63,366 nucleotides of DNA from an uncultured Pseudomonadota bacterium (GCA_900696485.1 CAADGG010000035.1:1-63366), one strand, 5' to 3'. Shown: positions 1-8,674, numbered from the stretch's first letter. Translations and numbers: made by a program. Notes: a model not told the origin generated them from the letters alone.

Positions 1-1030
1 CCGCGCTCCCGAGCAGGCTCCAGACGAGATTCGCGAGTCTCTCGTTCGTGTAGGAACTCTGATCGAACAGGACCTCGTACCGGATCCCATCCGGAACCTC
101 GGCCTGGAACTTCTCGACGACCGCGTGCGCCCAGGACGCCCAGTAGTCGATACGGTGATACGGCTCCATGGTCGCTCCGACGGCGCCCCCGCGCCGGCCT
201 CCGAGCCATGCCTCGGTGGCTGCGGGAGCACGCGTCGTCTTCTCGACGTCCGCGAAGTCGCCGAGGCGGAGCGTCCGCTCTCCCTGCTGGCGCAACGGGA
301 TGGCACGGATGCGCGCCAGCGTGTCGAGTTCTCCGCGCACCTCGAGCATCAGATCGCTGGCGCCGCGCAAGACGCCGGCGGGAAGTTTCGTGTCCGCGCG
401 CGCGATCGCGTCGGAGACCTCAGCGGCCGTAAGGCCCACGGCCGCCAGCGAGGCGGGATCCACGGTGACGCGGATCTCCTCCTCGGTCTCGCCGAAGAGC
501 TCCGTCTCCTTCGTGTGTGGGATGTTGCGCAGTCGGTTCTCCAGCTCCTCCGCGAGCCGGGAGAGGAGCCCGAGCGGCGCTTCCCCGTCACGCTCCCAGG
601 ACAGGCCGACGAGCAACGTCAGCGCCGTCGTGGTCTGGTCCTCGAACTCCGGGGGCCGACTTCCCACCGGGAGTTCCCGTGCGACGTCGGAGAGCCGGTC
701 GCGGACCTTCGACCAGATCTCGTCGACGTCGGGTTCGTCGTAGCGATCCTCGAGTTCGATCGTCAGCACCGAGATCCCGGTGCGCGAGAGCGACTGGAGT
801 TCCTTGATCTCGTGCAGCGCCTGGAGGCGCCGCTCGATCGGTTCGGTGATGAGCGACTCGACGCGTTGCGCCGAGGCGCCGGGCCAGAACGTCGTGATGG
901 TCCCGAAACGCCGGGCGAGGGTGGGATCTTCCTGGCGCGGCAGGGACGCCAACGCGCCGAGACCGGCGACCACGATGAAGCCGATCGTGAGGATCGTGAG
1001 ACGCGGGTTGCGGAAGAACAGATCGGCCAT
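1..1030 (-). CDS. RND efflux permease, N-terminal part (cut by window edge)
   Basis: About 343 N-terminal residues of an inner-membrane resistance-nodulation-division (AcrB/MdtC/HAE1-like) permease, which exports hydrophobic compounds using proton motive force; full-length members have about 1,000 residues, so the rest lies outside the window. The frame opens with ATG at 1030 and runs without a stop to base 1. It starts MADLFFRNPRLTIL, then a first membrane helix and the porter-domain segment PRQEDPTLARR followed by EPIERRLQ, which are typical of the family. The adaptor gene ends 9 bases upstream, so the two are almost certainly co-transcribed with the tetR gene at 2826. Family assignment is firm; the substrate cannot be read from the sequence. 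Confidence 0.9.
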   Translation of the reverse strand, partial: MADLFFRNPRLTILTIGFIVVAGLGALASLPRQEDPTLARRFGTITTFWPGASAQRVESLITEPIERRLQALHEIKELQSLSRTGISVLTIELEDRYDEPDVDEIWSKVRDRLSDVARELPVGSRPPEFEDQTTTALTLLVGLSWERDGEAPLGLLSRLAEELENRLRNIPHTKETELFGETEEEIRVTVDPASLAAVGLTAAEVSDAIARADTKLPAGVLRGASDLMLEVRGELDTLARIRAIPLRQQGERTLRLGDFADVEKTTRAPAATEAWLGGRRGGAVGATMEPYHRIDYWASWAHAVVEKFQAEVPDGIRYEVLFDQSSYTNERLANLVWSLLGSA

Positions 1031-1039
1031 CGTGACGTT

Positions 1040-2194
1040 CTACCGGGCCAGCGGAGCCGACGCGTCGGCACTCGCGGCGGCATCCTGCAGCACGCGGACC
1101 TGCTGGCCCGGCACCATCCGGTGTACTCCGCTCGCCGCGATCTCGTCGCCGTCGCGCAGCGTGCCGCGAACGTACGCTCGCTCCCCGTCGGCGTAGAGGA
1201 CCTCGAGAGGCCGGCGCTCGACCCGGCGCAGCGTCGTGTCGCCGACTCCGTCCGCCACCAACGCATACGCCGACCACAGGCCACGGTGGCTCTCGGCCAA
1301 CGCCGCAAGGGGCAGCCATGTCCCTTCCCCCTCGATCCGACGCGGCAGCACCACGCGAGCCACGGCGCCATCGCGCAGCATCGCTGCGGACCCGCCGGCA
1401 GCAGCCGGCTCGAAGTGCAGGATCGCCGTCACGGTCCGCGTATCCCGTCCGACCGCATCGACGATGGCGTTCAACACGACAGAGTGTCGATCTCCCTCGA
1501 CCTCCGCGACCATGCGGGTCCCGATCGAGAGTGCCCCGGCGGCTTCGGGCGGCACTCCCACCCGGAGCTCGAGCGACCCCTCCTCGATCAGGTGCAGGAT
1601 CGCCTGGCCCGGAGCGATGATGGTGCCCTCGTCCGCCAGCCGCGCCGTCACTTGTCCCGCATAGGGCGCCCGGATCTCGGAGAGCGCCAAGGCGACGTCG
1701 GTCGCCTCGAGCACCGCCTGCGCGGCGGCACGGCGCGCGGCGAGCGCATGCTCGCCTTGCACCGCCTCGTCGAGTCGCGCGGGCGAGATGTGGTCCGACT
1801 CGCGCAGCGCCTGCGTGCGGCGCATCGTCATCCGCGCGAGCGCCAGTTGCGCGTCGAGGTCGGCGAGCTGCGCCGCCCTCTGCTTCCGCTCGGCGCGGAG
1901 CTGGCGCACATCGAGCTGCGCCAGCACGGCGCCGGACTCGACGCGGTCCCCGTCGTCGACGAAAACCCGCTCGAGGCGGCCACTCCGCTCGAAACCGAGC
2001 TCGCTGCGGCGGCGCGCGACGACGCGGCCGGCGTGCATCTCCTCGACCACATAGCCCGGCATGACCCGGACGGCGTGCGTCGCAACCGGCAGCGCCGCCA
2101 GCGGTGCGACCGCCTCGTCGTCGCTGCGTCCCTGCCAGGCCAGCGCCGCGAGCGCCAGCGCAGCGACCCCGACTCCGACGGCGATCCGTTTCAT
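1040..2194 (-). CDS. RND efflux periplasmic adaptor (membrane fusion protein)
   Basis: A 384-residue HlyD/AcrA-type adaptor that links the RND permease to an outer-membrane channel. The start at 2194 gives MKRIAVGVGVAALALAALAW, a signal/anchor helix. Next come a lipoyl half-motif (VFVDDGDRVESGAVLAQLD), a charged coiled-coil hairpin at roughly residues 95-135 (LRAERKQRAAQLADLDAQLA), the second lipoyl half (IRAPYAGQVTARLADEG), and beta-barrel and membrane-proximal domains up to the C terminus. Its ATG overlaps the tetR stop codon by 4 bases (ATGA), which suggests translational coupling. A longer upstream reading in this frame is possible but lies inside tetR, so the overlapping start is preferred. 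Confidence 0.9.
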   Translation of the reverse strand: MKRIAVGVGVAALALAALAWQGRSDDEAVAPLAALPVATHAVRVMPGYVVEEMHAGRVVARRRSELGFERSGRLERVFVDDGDRVESGAVLAQLDVRQLRAERKQRAAQLADLDAQLALARMTMRRTQALRESDHISPARLDEAVQGEHALAARRAAAQAVLEATDVALALSEIRAPYAGQVTARLADEGTIIAPGQAILHLIEEGSLELRVGVPPEAAGALSIGTRMVAEVEGDRHSVVLNAIVDAVGRDTRTVTAILHFEPAAAGGSAAMLRDGAVARVVLPRRIEGEGTWLPLAALAESHRGLWSAYALVADGVGDTTLRRVERRPLEVLYADGERAYVRGTLRDGDEIAASGVHRMVPGQQVRVLQDAAASADASAPLAR

Positions 2195-2826
2195 CGACGG
2201 CCTCCGTCGGACATGGACCCCGGCGCGGCCGACCCGTGGAAGAAGGAGTCGAGCACCGGCTCGACGAGATCCTCGATCGTCCTGCCGAGCCGGAGGCGAC
2301 CGGCCAGATGCAGCGTGGCGAGTCCGTGCACGGAGATCCAGGACAGGTGTGCGAGTTCGTCCGGATCGCCGCGCAGCAGGCCGGCGCGGACCCCGTCCTC
2401 CATCGCGCCGCGCAGCACGAGCCAGCCGCGCCGCAGCTCTTCCTCCTGCAACGGATCCCAGTCCTCGTTGGGATCCGGGGGATCGAGTTGGAACATGATC
2501 CGGTACGCGTGAGGCTCCGTCTGCGCGAAGTGCAGATAGGCGCGGCCGATCGCCTGGATCCGCTCGAGCGGGCAGCCGATGCCGTGCGCAGCGGCCTCGA
2601 TCGACATCCCGAAGCGGCGGAACGCATCGGTCCGGACCGCCTGCCAGATCTCTTCCTTGTTGCGGAAGTAGCGATAGGGCGTCATCGGGGACACCCTGAG
2701 TTCCTGGGCGAGCGAACGCAGCGTCACGCCGGCAAAGCCGCTCTCCGCGAAGCGCTGCGCGGCGACCCGGCACAGGGAATCGCGGAAGCTCTGGATCTCG
2801 GCGTCGCTGAGCACGCGAGGCGGCAT
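2191..2826 (-). CDS. TetR-family transcriptional regulator
   Basis: A 211-residue TetR repressor. The N-terminal helix-turn-helix is clear (AAQRFAESGFAGVTLRSLAQ, then VSPMTPYRYFRNKEEIW). The C-terminal part carries the pattern of the WHG-type ligand domain (SWISVHGLATLHLAGRL). The start MPPRVLSDAEI at 2826 is chosen because it sits just before the DNA-binding domain; an in-frame extension to 2991 would be low-complexity. It is the first gene of a tetR-adaptor-permease operon and is divergent from mauB, so it probably represses the efflux pump. It might also act on the mau promoter; the shared intergenic space allows this, but nothing proves it. Confidence 0.88.
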   Translation of the reverse strand: MPPRVLSDAEIQSFRDSLCRVAAQRFAESGFAGVTLRSLAQELRVSPMTPYRYFRNKEEIWQAVRTDAFRRFGMSIEAAAHGIGCPLERIQAIGRAYLHFAQTEPHAYRIMFQLDPPDPNEDWDPLQEEELRRGWLVLRGAMEDGVRAGLLRGDPDELAHLSWISVHGLATLHLAGRLRLGRTIEDLVEPVLDSFFHGSAAPGSMSDGGRR

Positions 2827-2843
2827 GTGAGGTAGCGTACAGG

Positions 2844-2862
2844 ATAAACGTATGGCGTAAAT
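2844..2862. promoter_or_regulatory. Candidate TetR operator in tetR/mauB divergent spacer
   Basis: The 189-base spacer between tetR (start 2826) and mauB (start 3016) holds an AT-richer imperfect inverted repeat, ATAAACGTATGGCGTAAAT, of the form ATxxACG-N5-CGTxxAT. It lies 18 bases upstream of the tetR start, where a TetR autoregulatory site would be expected. The symmetry is imperfect, so this is a candidate only. Confidence 0.3.
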
Positions 2863-3015
2863 GAGCCGTATCGCGTCTGACGTCCTCTGGCCCCGGGGAT
2901 GCTCGGATCCGATGACCTCGGGCCGGTCTCGGCAGGGGTCTGGATCCCGCGTTCCGGGAACGGGATCTTGCGCGCGAGCGGTACAGTGCACCCCAGATCT
3001 GGAGGAGTCCCCGTC

Positions 3016-4257
3016 GTGCGTCGCATGCCCGCCGCCATCCTCGTCCTCAGCTTCGCCGTCCTGCTGCCACCGCCGCCCTCTGGAGCCGACCCGGAGCGGC
3101 CGGAACCGCTACCCGCCGATGCGCTCGGCGTCATCCTCCCGGCGCCGCCCCCGGCCCCCCACCAGGTCTGGGTCGCCGACTTCGTGCTCGAGCGGACGGC
3201 GGGCTTCGACGCGAACGACGGCAGGCTGCTCGGCATGCTGTCGGCCGGTGTCGGCACGATTGCGCCGCTGTTCTCGCAGGCGCGCGGCGAGATCTATTTG
3301 CCCGAGACCTACTACAGCCGTGGCAGCCGCGGCACGCGGACGGACGTCGTCACGATCTACGACGCGGCCACGCTCGCGCCGGAGGCGGAAGTAGTCGTGC
3401 CGCCGAAGCGCGCCGACGTCGTCCACGCCATGGCCCTTTCGACGCTGCTCGACGACGGACGCTTCCTCGCGATCGCAAACTTCACGCCGGCTACCTCCGT
3501 CACGATCGTCGATGTCGAGGAGCGCCGACTGGTCGGCGAGATCGCAACGGCGGGGTGCCACCTCGTCTATGCCGCGGGTCCTCGCCGCTTCTTCATGATC
3601 TGCGGTGACGGTTCCCTGCTGCAGGTGACGCTCGACGAAGCGGGACACGAACAGGCCCGGATCCGGACCCCGCCATTCTTCGCGATCCTCGAGGATCCCG
3701 TCACCGAGAAGGCCGTGCGCCGCGGCGACGAGTGGATCTTCGTGTCCTTCGACGGGCTCGTGCACAGCGTCGACGTCGCCGGCGAGACCCCCCGTTTCGC
3801 CGAGCCGTGGTCGCTGCTCGACGAGGCCGACCGCGGCGCCTCGTGGCGCATCGGCGGCGTCCAGCATCTCGCGGTCCACGAGGCCTCTGGCCGGCTCTAT
3901 TCGCTGATGCACCGCGGCGGACCCGATGAGCACAAGGTTCCAGGCACGGAGATCTGGGTCTACGACCTCGAAACCCGCCGGCGGGTCCAGACGATCGGCA
4001 TCCGCAACCTGCTCGGCGCGTTCCTCGCGCAACAGACCGGAACCCCGGGCGGTGCGTTGCTGTGGCTGCTCGAGCGTGTCGTCCCGAATCCGGGCGTCGA
4101 CAGCATCGCGGTGTCGCAGGATGCCGATCCGCGCTTGTTCGGCCTCTCGCGGAGCGCCGGCACCGTCGCCGTGTGGGATGCGCGCAGTGGGGAGTTCCTC
4201 CGCTATCTCGAGAACGTCGGGATCGCCCCGGGCGCCCTGCAGGCGCCATGGCGATGA
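3016..4257 (+). CDS. mauB: Methylamine/aromatic amine dehydrogenase heavy chain (MauB-like)
   Basis: A 413-residue periplasmic beta-propeller subunit of a TTQ-dependent amine dehydrogenase; it packs against the quinone-bearing light chain encoded at 5413. The GTG start at 3016 is set by a perfect Shine-Dalgarno sequence (GGAGGAG, 3001-3007, 8-base spacing). It gives a short basic N terminus and a hydrophobic signal (MPAAILVLSFAVLLPPPP). Propeller segments characteristic of the family follow: HQVWVADFVLERTAGFDAND, EIYLPETYYSRGSRGTRTDV, VDVEERRLVGEI and GTEIWVYDLETRRRVQTI. Length matches the family (about 390-420). The 3' end overlaps mauE. The order B-E-D-A and the light-chain features make the assignment firm; methylamine versus aromatic amine specificity cannot be decided. 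Confidence 0.93.
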   Translation: MRRMPAAILVLSFAVLLPPPPSGADPERPEPLPADALGVILPAPPPAPHQVWVADFVLERTAGFDANDGRLLGMLSAGVGTIAPLFSQARGEIYLPETYYSRGSRGTRTDVVTIYDAATLAPEAEVVVPPKRADVVHAMALSTLLDDGRFLAIANFTPATSVTIVDVEERRLVGEIATAGCHLVYAAGPRRFFMICGDGSLLQVTLDEAGHEQARIRTPPFFAILEDPVTEKAVRRGDEWIFVSFDGLVHSVDVAGETPRFAEPWSLLDEADRGASWRIGGVQHLAVHEASGRLYSLMHRGGPDEHKVPGTEIWVYDLETRRRVQTIGIRNLLGAFLAQQTGTPGGALLWLLERVVPNPGVDSIAVSQDADPRLFGLSRSAGTVAVWDARSGEFLRYLENVGIAPGALQAPWR

Positions 4258-4793
4258 TCGATCCCGTCGTTCCTGCGGTGCTGCGCGGCGCCCTGGCGCT
4301 GTTGTTTGCCAGCGCCGCCGTCCACAAGCTGCGCGACCTGCCTGCCTTTCGCGTGGCGCTCGAGGCCTACGAGCTGCTGCCGGGGCGGCTGCCCCGACTC
4401 GCCGCGCCCGCACTCGTCGCCGCGGAACTCGGCACGGTGGCGCTGCTGCTTTCGCCCGCCGCGCGGCCCTGGGGGTTCGTGGCCGCCGGGCTGCTGCTCT
4501 CGCTCTACACGGCGGCGATCGGCGTGAACCTGCTGCGCGGCCGGCTCGGGATCGACTGCGGCTGCTTCGGCCCGGCGCTGCGGCTCGAACTCAGCGGGGC
4601 GCTGCTCGCGCGCAATGCGCTGCTGCTCGCCGGCACGCTGGCGGGATGCCTTCCGCCGGCCCTGCGCCCGCTCGCCGGACCGGATGCGCTCCCGATTCTC
4701 GCGGCGATTGGATTTCTCGCTCTCGCCTACGCCGCGGCGAGTCGGCTGCTCGCGAACGCGCCGGCCCTGCGCCCGCTGCGGAGTGAGCCGTGA
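4248..4793 (+). CDS. mauE: Methylamine utilization protein MauE (membrane, DoxX-like)
   Basis: A 181-residue integral membrane protein with four to five hydrophobic segments and the DCGCFG motif (Cys104 and Cys106) found in MauE and related DoxX/VKOR-like proteins. MauE is needed, with MauD, to make the heavily disulfide-bonded light chain in the periplasm. The ATG at 4248 lies inside the end of mauB; a second ATG at 4254 forms an ATGA overlap with the mauB stop and is an equally possible start. The stop overlaps the mauD GTG start. The position between mauB and mauD is the standard order. Confidence 0.92.
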   Translation: MAMIDPVVPAVLRGALALLFASAAVHKLRDLPAFRVALEAYELLPGRLPRLAAPALVAAELGTVALLLSPAARPWGFVAAGLLLSLYTAAIGVNLLRGRLGIDCGCFGPALRLELSGALLARNALLLAGTLAGCLPPALRPLAGPDALPILAAIGFLALAYAAASRLLANAPALRPLRSEP

Positions 4794-5416
4794 TCGAGAC
4801 ACTGCTGGTCTCGAATGGGCTGCTGTGGGTGGCCGTGATCGTGCTCGCCGCGCTCGTCTTCGCACTGGCACGACAGGTGGGTGTGCTGCACGAACGAGTC
4901 GCCCCGGCCGGCGCGCTGCTGCTGGGCGGCGGACCGAAGGTCGGTGATCCGGCCCCAGCCTGGTCGGGCACCGATCTCTTCGAGCGCCCGTTTCACCTCG
5001 GCGGCCTCCGTGACGACGGACTCGGCACGCTGCTGCTGTTCGTCGCCCCGGGGTGTCCGGTCTGCGAGTCACTGTTGCCGGTGGTCCGACGGCTCGCCGT
5101 CGAGGAGGCCGCGCAACTGCGTGTGATCTTCGCGAGCGATGGCCCGCTCGAGGCGCAGCGCCGCTTCGCCGAGCAGAAGCAGCTCGACAGCTTCCCGTAT
5201 GTGGTCTCCACCGAGCTGGGCCTGGCGCACGGCGTCGGCCGGCTGCCGCATGCCGTGCTGATCGATGCCGCCGGGATCGTCCGGGCGAAGGGCCTCGTCA
5301 ATTCGCGCGAGCACCTCGAGAGCCTGCTCGAAGCGCGGGCGCAGGGGGTAGCCTCCATCCAGGAGTTCGTGGCAAGATCCGCCGGCGGGCCACACCCGAC
5401 CGAGGAGCCAGGATGA
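4790..5416 (+). CDS. mauD: Methylamine dehydrogenase accessory protein MauD (thioredoxin-like)
   Basis: A 208-residue membrane-anchored thioredoxin-fold protein. One N-terminal helix (residues 8-28) is followed by a periplasmic AhpC/TSA-like domain with the redox motif Cys89-Pro-Val-Cys92 (FVAPGCPVCESLLP) and the family stretch VGRLPHAVLIDAAG. MauD is thought to form or isomerise the six disulfides of the MauA light chain. It starts with GTG at 4790 (GTGA overlap with the mauE stop), and its own stop overlaps the mauA ATG, so the genes are tightly coupled. The motif and position leave little doubt. Confidence 0.92.
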   Translation: MIETLLVSNGLLWVAVIVLAALVFALARQVGVLHERVAPAGALLLGGGPKVGDPAPAWSGTDLFERPFHLGGLRDDGLGTLLLFVAPGCPVCESLLPVVRRLAVEEAAQLRVIFASDGPLEAQRRFAEQKQLDSFPYVVSTELGLAHGVGRLPHAVLIDAAGIVRAKGLVNSREHLESLLEARAQGVASIQEFVARSAGGPHPTEEPG

Positions 5417-5979
5417 GCCGATCCGAAACCCCTTCGTGGGAACGTCACCTCGACCGCTGGGCCGAGGCCGCGGCGCGCCAACTGGCGCGCGGTCTGTCGC
5501 GGCGCAGCCTGCTCGGCCGGCTCGGAGCGACGCTGGCCGGCGCGGCAGCGCTGCCGCTGCTGCCGGTCTCGCGCGTCTCGGCGGCGTCGAGCGACCCGGC
5601 GCCGGCCGCGCCCGAAGGCCTCGACGGGCCCGAAGGGGATCCGTCGAGCTGCCAGTACTGGCGCCACTGCGCGATCGACGGCTTCTTGTGTTCGTGCTGC
5701 GGCGGCAGCCACACCGCCTGCCCGCCGGGAACCGTGATGTCCCCGGTCACGTGGATCGGGACCTGTCGCAATCCGGCCGACGGACGCCAGTACGTGATCA
5801 GCTACAACGACTGCTGCGGGAAGCACCTGTGCGGTCGTTGCCTCTGCAACCGCAACGAAGGCGACCGGCCGGCCTATCTGCCCCCGAAGAGCAACGACAT
5901 CAACTGGTGCGCATCCGCCCCCAGCACCGTCTACCACTGCTCGACGGCGATCGTGCTCGGCGTCGCGACGGAGTCTTGA
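5413..5979 (+). CDS. mauA: TTQ amine dehydrogenase light chain (MauA)
   Basis: A 188-residue precursor of the catalytic subunit. A long N-terminal region carries a twin-arginine signal (SRRSLLGRLGA, residues 29-39), as expected for export of MauA. The mature part holds the cysteine-rich light-chain fold: CQYWRHCAIDGFLCSCCGGS, YNDCCGKHLCGRCLC and NDINWC. By alignment from memory with the Paracoccus light chain, Trp114 and Trp165 correspond to TTQ-forming Trp57 and Trp108 (both pairs 51 residues apart). Asp89 and Asp133 correspond to the catalytic/biogenesis aspartates Asp32 and Asp76. All key residues are present, so the enzyme should be functional if the two tryptophans are modified. The stop overlaps the next start by one base. 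Confidence 0.95.
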   Translation: MSRSETPSWERHLDRWAEAAARQLARGLSRRSLLGRLGATLAGAAALPLLPVSRVSAASSDPAPAAPEGLDGPEGDPSSCQYWRHCAIDGFLCSCCGGSHTACPPGTVMSPVTWIGTCRNPADGRQYVISYNDCCGKHLCGRCLCNRNEGDRPAYLPPKSNDINWCASAPSTVYHCSTAIVLGVATES

Positions 5980-6449
5980 TGGCGCGGCGCGCGGGGGGCG
6001 GTGGCCGCACGCCGGCCGCATGGGCCGTCGCGGCGGCGTTGCTGCTGGCCGCGGCGGCTGCCGGGCCGGCCGCCGCCGAAGCGATCTCGGGCCCCCGGCT
6101 CGACTACGTCCTCCATTGCATGGGCTGCCATCTCGAGGACGGCGGCGGCGCCCCGGAGAGCGTCCCGACACTCGAGGGGTTCGGTCGCTTCCTGCAGATC
6201 CCGGACGGCCGCGCGTATCTGGTGCGGGTTCCGGGCTCTGCCCACGCCCCGCTCGACGACGCTGCGCTCGCGGCGCTGCTCAACTGGATGCTCGTCCGCT
6301 TCGATCCCACCCGCGCCCGCGCACCGGAGTTCCGTCCCTACGAAGCCGCAGAAGTCACCCGCTATCGCGCCGTCCCGCTCGCCGATGCTGACGCCGAGCG
6401 ACGACGGCTGCTGCGCGTGCTCGACGGCGACCCGTCGGGTGATCGGTAG
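5979..6449 (+). CDS. Monoheme c-type cytochrome of the amine dehydrogenase cluster
   Basis: A 156-residue exported cytochrome c. It has a hydrophobic, Ala-rich signal (about residues 12-34) and one heme motif Cys47-Met-Gly-Cys50-His51 (LHCMGCHLEDGGG). Further on it contains GRFLQIPDGRAYLVRVPGSA and LLNWMLVRFDP; Met104 is the only plausible distal Met ligand after the heme. It overlaps mauA by one base and ends the cluster, so it is the likely electron acceptor of the dehydrogenase, taking the place of the amicyanin or cytochrome c551i genes of other mau loci. It has a single CxxCH and cannot be a diheme MauG. Confidence 0.85.
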   Translation: MARRAGGGGRTPAAWAVAAALLLAAAAAGPAAAEAISGPRLDYVLHCMGCHLEDGGGAPESVPTLEGFGRFLQIPDGRAYLVRVPGSAHAPLDDAALAALLNWMLVRFDPTRARAPEFRPYEAAEVTRYRAVPLADADAERRRLLRVLDGDPSGDR

Positions 6450-6489
6450 CCGTCCGACACACCGGCCGGAACGCCCGCTCGATCCTGCG

Positions 6490-7371
6490 TCAACCCCGTT
6501 CGCTGAGCTTCGCGATGGCATCGACGAAGCGAGGCCACAACGCGCGCGGCAGATCGTGACCCATGCCGTCGATCAACAGCAGCTCGGCCCCCGGCACCGA
6601 CGCCGCGGTGTCGCGCCCGGCGGCCTCGGGGACCAGCGGATCGGCGCTGCCGTGGATCACCAGCGTCGGCGCCTGCACGGCGCGCAAGGACTCGCGGCGA
6701 CTGCCGCTCGCGAGGATCGCGACGAGCTGCCGAGCGATGCCGGCGGGGTTCACCCCGCGATCGAAGGCGCGCGCCGACTGGGCGCGGAGCTCGTCCTCGT
6801 CGACCGGGAAGCCGGGGCTGCCGATCGTACGCCAGACGGCGACAGCGCGCTCGATCGCCGCATCGCGTTCGGTCGGCGCCGGCGTCAGCAGCACGGCCAT
6901 CGCCTCGGGCGTCGCCGCCGGGAGATCCGGATGACCGGTCGTCGACATGATCGACGTCAGCGTGCGCACGCGCGCCGGGTGCTCGATCGCCAGCGTCTGC
7001 GCGATCATGCCACCCATCGACGCGCCGACCACGTGCGCGCTGTCGATGCCGAGCGCATCGAGGAGGCCGGCGGCATCGGCGGCCATGTCGCGCAGCCGGT
7101 ACGCCGAGGAGACCGGCTGCCGCTTCGCCGCGGCCGCCATCGTCGCCATCAGGTCCGGCGTGCCGGCCGCGTCGAACCACGTGGAGCGGCCGACGTCGCG
7201 GTTGTCGAAGCGCACCACGTGGCGGCCACGCGAGGCGAGCGCTTCGCAGAACTCCTCGTGCCACAGGATCATCTGGGCGCCGAGGCCCATCACCAGCAGC
7301 AGCGCCGGATCTTCGGGCCGGCCGAACGTCTCGTACTCGATCTCGATTCCGTTGGCGCGTGCGCGCGGCAT
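6490..7371 (-). CDS. Alpha/beta hydrolase
   Basis: A 293-residue alpha/beta-hydrolase of the esterase/epoxide-hydrolase/lactonase type. It shows the oxyanion region LLVMGLGAQM, the nucleophile elbow GASMGG (Ser118), the acid residue in HGSADPLVP (Asp244) and the catalytic histidine in GMGHDLP (His272). There is no signal peptide, so it should be cytoplasmic. It reads convergently with the mau cluster, 40 bases away, and follows the unknown gene at 7465-8583, so it may belong to that minus-strand group. The substrate is unknown; family members act on esters, lactones or epoxides. Confidence 0.88.
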   Translation of the reverse strand: MPRARANGIEIEYETFGRPEDPALLLVMGLGAQMILWHEEFCEALASRGRHVVRFDNRDVGRSTWFDAAGTPDLMATMAAAAKRQPVSSAYRLRDMAADAAGLLDALGIDSAHVVGASMGGMIAQTLAIEHPARVRTLTSIMSTTGHPDLPAATPEAMAVLLTPAPTERDAAIERAVAVWRTIGSPGFPVDEDELRAQSARAFDRGVNPAGIARQLVAILASGSRRESLRAVQAPTLVIHGSADPLVPEAAGRDTAASVPGAELLLIDGMGHDLPRALWPRFVDAIAKLSERG

Positions 7372-7464
7372 CTGCGTCTCCTCCGCTCCCGTGGGCGAGG
7401 CGGATTCTAGACCGTTTCGGCCTCGCTGCCCGTGCGGCGCCGGACCCGCCGCCGGGCTGCGCGA

Positions 7465-8583
7465 CTAGCCGCAGCGGGCCAGCACCTCGCGCCGGAACGC
7501 CCGGACCACCGGCAGGCGCTCGAGCCAGGGCGATGCGTCGGCCCGCCATGCGTCGACCGGGCTCGGCTCGCCGGCGTAGCCGTCCGGGATCTGCGTCACG
7601 AAGACGGGGGGATCGCCGCCCTCGAGATAGTGGTACTCCATCCCCGGCACGCACAGATCGTCGTCGACGGCGACGTCGATGGTCCGAACGCCGTAGCTGG
7701 AGAGCTGGGTCGTCGTGGCCTGGGGATTCGCGAGCCATACGTGGTGCGGTCCGGCGAAGAACAGATACTGGACCTGCGCATTGCCGGAACGGATCCGGAA
7801 GCGCCGGATCCGGCCCCCGTAGAGCCGACTTCCGGACTCGCTGACCTCGATCAAGCCGGCCCGAAAGTCCGGCTCGAAGCCGGCGGCGAAGCGCAGCGAC
7901 GTCGGATCGTGGCGGCGCGTGAAGCGGGCGATGCGCCGCCCGCCATGAACGAGGTTGCGCGGGTTCGCACGCGCGCGCCGACGCGGTTCGCTGAAATCCC
8001 GATACGGCTCGATGCGGCCCGGCGGAGCGCGCCGCAGCACGAGCGCGAGCGCCACGTCGTCGTGCGGAATCCGTGCCGGCCGCCGGCTCAACTCCTCGAG
8101 CGCCGGCTGGAGTTCGGTCGGCAGATCCGTCGTGTGCTCGAGCGTCACGACGGACTCGTAGTCCCGCGACACGATGGTCTCGACGTCGCCCTTGCCGATC
8201 CACGCGGTCGACGAATCCCCACCGTACGGGATGAAGTGCGACGCCGAGCGCCAGACCAGCGAGCCGTCCTTGTAGAAGATCCGCGGATAGATCCCGGCCG
8301 GACCCGGTCCACGGGCGTCGATCACGACGTAGGCGACGAAGAACCGGATCGTCGCGTTCTGGCGTACATCGGCCAGATAGAACACGACATCGAAGAGTTT
8401 CAGCTTGTAGGTCGGCAGGTACGCGCGCGACAGCAGCCGCTGCGGCTCGCGGCGCGCCTCACCGGCTGGTCGCAGCCTCGCACCGGCGCCGCTGTGCTCG
8501 CGGAACTCGCGCCGGACCTGCGCCGGTTCGAGCGGCTCCGGCTTCGGACTCGGCACGATTCGCCTCGGAATGAGCGGCTCCAT
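7465..8583 (-). CDS. Hypothetical protein, 372 residues
   Basis: A frame with strong coding bias (third positions nearly all G or C) and no family I recognise. The start MEPLIPRRIVPSPKPEPLE at 8583 follows the only sensible ATG; longer readings run into the LLM gene. There is no clear signal peptide or membrane helix. The middle is rich in aromatic beta-strand-like segments (KLKLFDVVFYLADV, RFFVAYVVIDARGPGPAG, KDGSLVWRSASHFIPYG), and the end is acidic and aromatic (MEYHYLEGGDPPVF). It sits 91 bases downstream of the LLM gene in the same direction as the MMPL-MDR-LLM block, which suggests a linked but undetermined function. Confidence 0.75.
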   Translation of the reverse strand: MEPLIPRRIVPSPKPEPLEPAQVRREFREHSGAGARLRPAGEARREPQRLLSRAYLPTYKLKLFDVVFYLADVRQNATIRFFVAYVVIDARGPGPAGIYPRIFYKDGSLVWRSASHFIPYGGDSSTAWIGKGDVETIVSRDYESVVTLEHTTDLPTELQPALEELSRRPARIPHDDVALALVLRRAPPGRIEPYRDFSEPRRRARANPRNLVHGGRRIARFTRRHDPTSLRFAAGFEPDFRAGLIEVSESGSRLYGGRIRRFRIRSGNAQVQYLFFAGPHHVWLANPQATTTQLSSYGVRTIDVAVDDDLCVPGMEYHYLEGGDPPVFVTQIPDGYAGEPSPVDAWRADASPWLERLPVVRAFRREVLARCG

Positions 8584-8674
8584 GCGACGGCGTTCCTCGC
8601 TGGGACATCGCGGTCGGCGCTCGGGAGCTGCGGCGAGGCGTCGGCGGATCGAGCCGAAAGGCCGCGCCGGCTCC

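Noticed and set aside
125..2627. Long Arg/Pro-rich open frames opposite the efflux genes (and similar ones throughout)
   Set aside because: They are shadows produced by high GC content: no family motif, no ribosome sites, and they cover the real genes on the other strand.
5979..6449. The last mau-cluster gene as MauG
   Set aside because: It has one CxxCH motif and 156 residues, whereas MauG is a diheme protein more than twice that length.
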